Assembly (NCBI GenBank): GCA_002633005.1
Contig: NMRA01000365.1
Coordinates: forward strand, 259,505-306,421
Direction of reading: 5' to 3'
From: Phoronis australis
Lineage: Eukaryota > Phoronida > Phoronidae
DNA: 46,917 nt
Below are positions 37,301-46,300 of the stretch, in pieces. Position numbers and translations under genes: made by a program. The notes below the pieces were generated by a model that had not been told where the DNA came from, did no database searches, and worked only from the letters and a program-made list of their open reading frames with translations. How positions within the stretch are numbered: position 1 is the first letter of the stretch; every line of letters begins with the position of its first letter.

Positions 37301-40300
37301 TTAGTGTTTTTCATCATAGCTTTAATCTGAATTAAATTCAAATAAATACCGAGCTCATAAAAAGTGCAGGTCGCTGACACACAGATAAAGACAATGATCT
37401 TTAATGCAAAGTAACGGAAAAACAGACATGTGAGAAGTGATATGCAGTAAGTTGTGGGTCCTTCTACTCACCACATTCCTATTGTCTATAGCCAGGAACA
37501 CAGGAGTGTAACTGTTGTGATCTTCATTGATACAGCCCAGACACTTACCACATGACCACCCTCTATAGCCAGGAACAGAGGAGTGTAACTGCTGCGATCG
37601 GCCTTATTGATACAACCCAGACCAAATTTCTTCAACATGTTCTCATCTGAGTTCTTCTTACCTTAAACAAATTTTACCACTTGAAAAACAAATTCAAGTT
37701 TTTAAAAATGCACTGATGCCTGGTTGTACTTTTATCTGCAGGAGTAGCATGAGAACACACTGAGAGACTACAGAATAATCAGGCTTCTTTCCTACCGCCC
37801 TAAACCTCACCCTTTGCTCAAATACTAAGCATGGATAATGAGCATAGAAAATAATCACTTCATAATAGGGTACAAAAACACCTGCTTTGATTCTGTTTGA
37901 TATAAAAACTGATCTTTCAACTACCTTTCATTGTAAGCATTGTCTTGACATGACACTTACTCAGTGGTGATTTCTTAATTAATCTAACCATAAAACGACA
38001 ATGACCTCCATTTGGTTTGTAGCATAATCATGTAAAATTAAGATACCAAAATCAGTATATTTAAAACTTTCTGTCGAATAAGAGATAACTAGAGAAGGCA
38101 CTGTACACGGTTTTAAGGCTAAATTGTTATTTAAAATTAAGATTCGAACGTCAGTGTATACAAATTGCTGTAACCACAAACAGAAATAGTTAGAGAAGGC
38201 ACTATACAAGGCTTTAATGTAGAATTTTTTTAACAAACATGTCAGATGTGTAAGACTTACCCTTAAATAATTGGTCACAATAAAAGTCTACCTTCAACTC
38301 AGCATCACATTAATGTGTAAGACTTACCCTTAAATAATTGGTCACAATAAAAGTCTACCTTCAACTCAGCATCACATTAATGACACTCTTTCCATAACAT
38401 TTTTATTCCAAACTTCATACAACACATTTCTTCACAATTCAATCAGCACTCTCTCCAACTGATGACCTTTCACTTTTGTTCAAAATAAATAAACACGATA
38501 TAATACAGAATTTAATTTTTATGTTTCCAATAGCGAACAATCTGCAGCTCGCTAAATGTTCCCATTTTGGTGATGTCCTGATACCTTACGATTAATGAAA
38601 TTCGTTCCATGTTTTAAAATAATGAAAACTGAAGTGTCGAAAATTATAGTAGTTCAAACTAAAATATGATAATATAGAATATCTTTCAACAGGTTCTTAC
38701 CAGCCTCAGCTCGTTTCATCAGAACCTCCACATTCTTTGCTCTTCCAGCAAGACAGGCATAATGTAGGGCAGTACGACCTTCAGATGATGCATGGTCGGG
38801 GTTCACACCTCTGGAAAAGACATGACAAGCAACAGTGATTCACCACTGGAAAGAACAACCACAATTGTTACGCTATGTTTCTATTTCTACACCAGGTGAA
38901 GTAGAAGCAAGTTAGTACATCAAGAAAACTGATCATCGTTAGTTTAAATACACGCTGCAGTTCATCATTCTTTGGTACCAGGCATATCTTTCTTAACTTA
39001 TCTAAGAGATTTTACAGGGTCCTAAACCTTCCAACAAACTATGGTAGTGCATTCTCTTACCTATCCAAGAGACACTACAGGGGGCACTGTACCCCACCAT
39101 CTCAGCGTGCTGCATAAGGCAATACCCAAAACTTCAGATTTCCCGCACATACTTATCCAAGACATGCAGCGGGGGCACCGCTCCTCACACAAACCTCTAA
39201 GTACTGTTTAAGGTAATGCTCAAGACTTGCTCAAGTTTTGTCTTTATTATCCAATCCAAGATAAACTCCGGAGGGTGCTGAATCCGATACTCCTCAGTGT
39301 GTCTTACATGGTAAAGTGCATGACTTTAGCTTTGTGTTACTTACTTATCCAAGAGATACTACAGAGGGCGCTGTTCCCCACACACCTCAGCAAGCCAGAA
39401 CGGCAATGCCCAAAGCGAAAGCTCCTTCTTAGTTATCCAAGGGATACTACAGGGGGTGTTGTACCTCACACACCTCAGCGTGCCATAAAAGGCAATGCCC
39501 ATGATATCAACTTTGTCTTACTTACTTATCCAAGAGATACTGAAGGGGCCCTGTACCCTCACACACGGCGGCATAATGCAGAGGGCGGCGCATTCTACCA
39601 TCAGGCATGTCATACTCTGGTACAATGGACATCAGTCTAGACAGGTATTTGGTGTTGGGGTTAATTGCTGCAAAGTGCACTGGCGTAACCTATGAATGAC
39701 CAAGGGAGAATAATTTCCTAAACAAACTAAATTCGTTCAACAAGATTCAACACCAAAATATTATTTTCTGTTTAGTACTGACCCCGCCATCAACATTTAG
39801 ATGAGTGTACAAAATGTATGCTTTTGAAGGAACAGGGCCAAGATTGCAATTGGTGTGCACTTTTGAAGGAGAAGAGTCATGGTTTGCTGATGGTGTGCAC
39901 TTTTGGCATAAAAAAATCAACACTTTATTGCATTTATTTACCACATCAAAAATTGTTTGAAAACAACTGTAGTTTTAATGCACCAAATCAGAGTACAGAG
40001 GAACACCAACACTGGAGTCCTAAATATAAGTATTACTTTACACTAGTTTACCTCAACAAATTTCATCCTACAAAATAACAATATTTTTGTACACCTTCAG
40101 AGGAGGCAGTGAGGCCTAGAGTGATAAATGACTGCTTCCCGTACTCAATTGCGGGTTCCAGTCCCACTGGGGCACACGACTCTTCAGTAAAACCTCGAAC
40201 TCCTCAGCTCACTTCTAACTATACATAAGTAAAGCATAAAAATGATTCCAGGAGATCAGTGCCATGAGCGCGCCTGAACAACATACAAATGCCGGGTACA

Positions 40301-43300
40301 ACGTGTACCAGACTGCCTGCAATGTTTGTACACTGATAAAAATGTCTGGTATTGTAAAAAGACCTAGTATATACTTTCAATATTTTGGACTAAATTTTAA
40401 CCAATACTGTCTCAAGTTTCTCCTGAAATGGTGTTAGATGCACATTTAAATTTAATAGTTTAATCAACAAAAACATTTTTCGTACCATCTGGTCTTTCCA
40501 AATACACAAGTCCCTTCCTTCTAATTTAATTAAATTCCAAGCTGAAAGCAATTTAATCATAGGCAATCATGTGAACAATGAAATGGGAGTTCAAGGCTTC
40601 CCACCAGGTTTTCTTTAACAATCATGGATACAAAAAACGTTGGATTTTTTCAGAAAGCACTGGATGCCAAGACATGTGGAGAATAATTTACAACCAGCAT
40701 GTGCCATAAGCTAGAAGAAATATCAAATATACTGAGCTTTCTTTTAAACTGGTGACATAGCAACAAATAAAATCAGTAATATACTATGAAATTCAACTTA
40801 TAAAGAAATGAATACTAACCTTTGAAGACAATGTCTTCTTTCTCACAGAAGCTTCTCGTAACGATGGACGAAGGTCTTGCTTGTCAAACACCAGAACCTG
40901 AAATAAGTTGGCACTGACTAATAATAACCGCAAGATTAATACATGATTCATTTTTAATAGAGAACAAAACGTTGACATCCACTTCAAAAGTGTTAACATT
41001 AGCCAAAATTAGAACTAACCAATGTTAAGGAAGCCTTCTATCAAACAAAAGAATAACGAAAATTTTAGATTTTCTGATAATTTTTCATGTCCTAAATAAA
41101 AGAGACTGTCAAAATTCAGGAACTTTTGCTGCAATTCAACCTTGACAGCCCTCTCTTAAGTTCTATTTCTGACCAATATGTGACCTACTTACATCATGAT
41201 GTAGGAAGTTAGTCGTATCTTGGAGACCGTTTGCCACTAAATACTTCATGAGTTCACCTGCTGCTTTACGTTGACCGTATTCAACGGCTCGAACCACAAG
41301 AGCCTCGGTATCCTCAGGTGACATCTACAAACCGTAGAAAATACAATATTCAGGCCACCCGATGCTTTGATTTTGGGGCTGAATATAGACCCCATTCTCC
41401 TAATGAAAAACATCTAAAAATCACATGAAATTCCCCCATACGGTCCAAAATTACCCTACTAACGTACACAGCCTTTAATATGGGGGGGCTCAAATCTCTA
41501 ACAAAGTGAACCTTTTGCTAACAAAAAAGCGAGAGGACTAAAAAAGAAAGAAGAAATGGTGAACCACCATCAGGTCTGTGAAGTGTGCATCTGCGCCTTC
41601 TTAGTACACTTTTGTCTCGTTTTCTCAGACTTTTTGTTTCGCTGAGGCAGACCTTTTTACTCGCTTTGCCAAATGGGGGGGGGGCTCGAATGAACCCCAA
41701 CAAGGTGCACGCATGCTAAAGTGGTCTCTGCATATTCGCTTTTCAGAAACTAGAGCAACAATAGGGCATTGACATGCACCCACGGAACACTGCAAACAAT
41801 ATGTTGCTAAGGGCCACTAGAAGGTGCTGTAGATGTCGAATCATCCCAAAAATCAAATGGTGCCGGCGGATTGACATCATACACCTGTAAGTCAAGTTTC
41901 ATTGAAATCCCCCAATCATTCTTTAGATACCATCTAGAAACACTCTTCCCCCAAACAACACTTGAAAAGTCCATTGTTATGATGCTGCAGTGGACAAATT
42001 CACCCAAAAATGAAGGGTACGGCGCATTGACATCACAAATGTCCCTGTCAAGTTTCGCTGACATCCATCAATCCCTTTCTAAGATATCATTTGAAATTGC
42101 TCTTCCATCAATCAACACATGAAAACCCCTTGAGAACAAAATAGTCAAAAAGCGGTGCAGCAGAAATCGAATCTGCCTGGAAATTCAATGGTGATGGTGC
42201 ATTGACATCACATACCTCTGTGTCAAGTTTGATTAAAATCTGTCAATCAGTTCTCCAGATATCATCAATAAACGCCCTTCCCAAGAAATACTAAAAAAGC
42301 CACGCTTCCCCGGACATAAGGGGGTGGGGGAATGTTAGGAGGCATGAACCGTTCTAGTGATGTCCTATACCCTTGTGCCAAATTTGAACAAAATCCCACA
42401 AGGGCTTTTTGAGAGCGGACACTGGATACCTGGACAAAGTGACGACCACATGCAACAAAATATACAATATATGTGGCCACATAAAAAGTGCACTGTGAGC
42501 TTGATAAGAAGTGGCAGTCTATTGGTTTGTGTTGAATCATGATGGTCCATGTATCGGCTAGTGTTCAATTTTGTGCTTGATCTCACAACCAGCCAATTAG
42601 TCCTGTGACTAGCTGGGCCATGATATCTGTCAGTTCGGCCCATGTTAAGAAATCACTTCCAACTTGAGTAAGGGCGTAGTTGAGACCACTAACCGTGAGT
42701 GGCCTGAAGTGAAGTTATTTTTGGACAGATGGTGGGTTCATCATAGGTGGATTTAGGGGGGCAGTGCAACATCCCCATGAAAAACGAGCAAAGGAAAATA
42801 ACACCGTCAACATGCCATTTTTGAAACTACATGGACTTTTTTCCTTCGAAAAATGTAGATGTGCTAGTGTTCCTAGAAGCTTTAAAACTTACAGTATCTC
42901 TAAGGTTTTCCTTTGTATTTGAGTTACTGAAGAGATCATAAACTTTCCGCATGGTCTCCACTTGGGCTCCCTTTGTAATACAATTCAGTGAAAGTTCACT
43001 GCTGTCATTGGGGCCATACAAGCTAACATCCTGAAAGGAAAAACAGTGACGATGCTACAAAATACAACAAGAATGATAATTACGATTGAAATAATAAGAC
43101 GTATAGGAGAGAAGGCATTTCAAAGTCAGAGGATCAGAGGTGAGGTCAGTTGGCACCATACCCCAATATTTTTACCTTCTACACAGCTTACTTGATGATT
43201 AGTTTACTGAATGAACACAAGGTTTAGCATATTACAACCATCTCCAATAATGAAGATGACAATAGGAAATACAATTGTTATACAACATTAAAACGAATGA

Positions 43301-46300
43301 GTTTACAAATGCACAAAAAGGGAAATCTGTTATCAAAAGATTCATTTACAATGATAGTGGGCAAGGTAGTCTCACCTTCAACAAAGCCTTGTTGCCCTCA
43401 CGGCTACCTCGACTGATCTCAATAGTGCGTACTACACGTATCCCCAGAGACACTGGATTGTAGCTGAAAATGGACAGAGAGAATTTCAAACTTAACCATA
43501 GCCCATCACTACCAAACTTTAATCAAGAATTGCCAATTGACCAATCAGACCTCATGCTTAGAGAAAACTTTCACGAGGCATGATTGGTTAATTTTCAAGT
43601 TCAGTCATATGAAAAGTTTGATGGTCACGGCCCCAGAGGAACTTGAAAGAGAAGGAATAAATAGTAAAGCCCCACACAGTGCTGATCCGGTCAAGGTGAA
43701 ATCAAAAACATCAAAATAGAATAAATTAAGCTACTGAAGGTAACTCTCCTCCTACATTCGATACATGGAGTTATTATTATTTATAATTTTGAAAGCAAGC
43801 TTAACATCATATTAAAGAACAGAAACAAAAGGTTCTACCCGAAACCATGAACCATTAAAACAAACTTACGGTAATCACTCTATGCTGCCACACAGCCATA
43901 TGCTGCCACACAGCCATACGCGGCCACACAGCCATACGCGGACACACAGCCATATGCTGGCACACAGCCATATGCGGCCACACAGCCATATGCGGCCACA
44001 CAGCCATACACGGCTACGCAGCCATACGCGGACACACAGCCATACGCGGACACACAGCCCAATGCGATCACACAGTCCTATGCGGCCACAGCCCTATACA
44101 ACCACACAGCCATATGCATCCACATAGCCATATGCCGCCACACGTGACAAGTTAAGAAAAATGGCAACAATGATGCAGTGTAAGCCAAATAATCGCAGAG
44201 CTGTGGCATGTCTGCAACTAATTAGTAGCAGAAAAACAAGTCACCGCATGCCCTGATATTTGTGGCGATCTTCTTGCCAACAAACAAGGCACCAGATACT
44301 CATACATGGCCATAGAAATACATTGCAGGGTTAGAGGAACTGTCACCTTGACTTATTAATTTACACCCAAAAAGTTTGCAGAGAGCTCAGGGACACAATG
44401 ACAATGTATTGTCGAATGAATCCTTGTTAAAATTATAGTGCAATTTGCTGCTTTCCTTCCGGAATTTTCTTATCCACGAAAAAAAAAATTAGCACTCCAC
44501 CGACACACTTTCATTCCCTTTGCTTGTTTGTTGATAACTAAAAGGTTGTAAACATGGAGCAGTAATTTACTAATGTTTCAATGTTTATAATGAATAGTTC
44601 GCTTCCGGACATTTTCTTACCAGCCAGTACTCTGCATTTCAAGTATGGTTTTGGGCTCAGCAACTCGTTCAACTTTGACATCAAACTTGGCTTTCCCCAA
44701 GAGTTCAATGGCCTTGACATCATTAAGCTGAATAGCCAATGACATTGGATTCAATGTGTAGTTTGCAGGTGACCACAGCTGATCCAGCTGAAAAGTAAGA
44801 TGGCCAATAAACAAATAGCGACCATTTCAAATAAATACACAATACAAAACCTCCCCATTATATGCATGAATGTACAAAATATGCTTGCCTGCAAACAAGA
44901 TGTATTCTTGTGTACTGAGATCAATACAGCAAGCACATGGAGTGCAAGACTGGGTGAGAGAAACCTCACAACATTGATTTGTTTCAAAGTACTGCCAACA
45001 ATTTAACCCCTAAATCAAGTAATTTTATTTATTTGATTCTTGTTAATACCTGTCATTCCAGTTGTGTTCACAGCGACAGTGCTTTGACTCTTAACTAGGT
45101 TCTGTGAGAGGTTATGATTTTGAGATAATAGTTCCCCAGGTAGTCTGACAGTAAGTTTATCAAAAACTTGAAAAATCATCTAGTAGAAAATTAACCAGGT
45201 TTCAAATGATTTTGGTAATTTTAAAATAATAACCAATTTTCAACCCAATTTTCCTCTGAATTTCACTCCAACATTGACGAAGCTTGACAAGTTTTGACAA
45301 AAGGCGTCTGCACCAACTTTTTTGAAAAACACTTATAGCGCATTAGAATTTAAAACATTCATACTATGACAAGACCACCTGAAGCAAAGCTTAGTATTTA
45401 CAGCATACCGTAGCCACGTGGTCCGTATCTTTAATCAGAGTCTGCAACAGCTTGTAGTCCTTGTTGTGAATGGCTCTGAACAACAGCTTGCTCTGTACTG
45501 ATGTGGAAATGAAAGGTGCCTTGTCCCTGAAATGTTCCAAACTCTAATGATTTGTCCTGACAAATTTTGCAGACACAACTTCTTAAAATTGGACTCAAAA
45601 TCATGGTAACACCTCTGAACAGTAATGAGCAAATTGTTAGAAGTTGGATAGATTCAGATATTTGTCAGTTGATAACTGAATACTTGTTTGGTTGTTATCT
45701 ATCTCAAGTGACGTTACTGGAGTACACATCATTACGATTCTCACAACATTGATCAATACCCAGAAAACAGGTAAACTCTCTAATGACATTATCATTCGTC
45801 CAGTTGAATTACTAAAAGTAAAAAATATAACAATCTTAACTTCTGGAACTTACTGTAAAATAGTTTTCCTCAAGTTGCGGAGCAGAAAATTTTCTCGGGA
45901 CCCAATCACTTTTCAATCCCCAATAGGAATTAGATGACTTCGCAATGTCAGAAAACTACATTAGAACAGTATGTTCCAGAAGTTACGATTCATACTTTTT
46001 CTAAGGATGACTTTTTTCCAGAAAAGCAACCCATTGACTGAAATTAGCATATGGTAGAAAATGCTTTCAATAAACTTATTATTTTACCCAAAAATACTAT
46101 AACAATAGTGCTTTGAAATGAATGGTTTGATGTCATTATTAGTAACACTCCAATGCTGACTGGATCATCTCTATCAAAATGACTTATGAGGGAGAAGAGC
46201 TTACTTTGCATCAAGAAATGGGTTTGACTGCCACACCTTCACTCTGCTATTTGGCTGTAGTTTCTTGTTTGGATCTTTCTTTGCATCAATTTTTGTAGAT

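Noticed and set aside
41193-41324. ATG at the start of exon w6 as the gene's start codon
   Set aside because: It follows a good acceptor and upstream exons w1-w5 join in frame.
43880-44127. Repeated open frames on both strands (AYGCVA-like and HSHMRP-like)
   Set aside because: They come from an 18-bp minisatellite, a multiple of 3, in an intron; no splice context.
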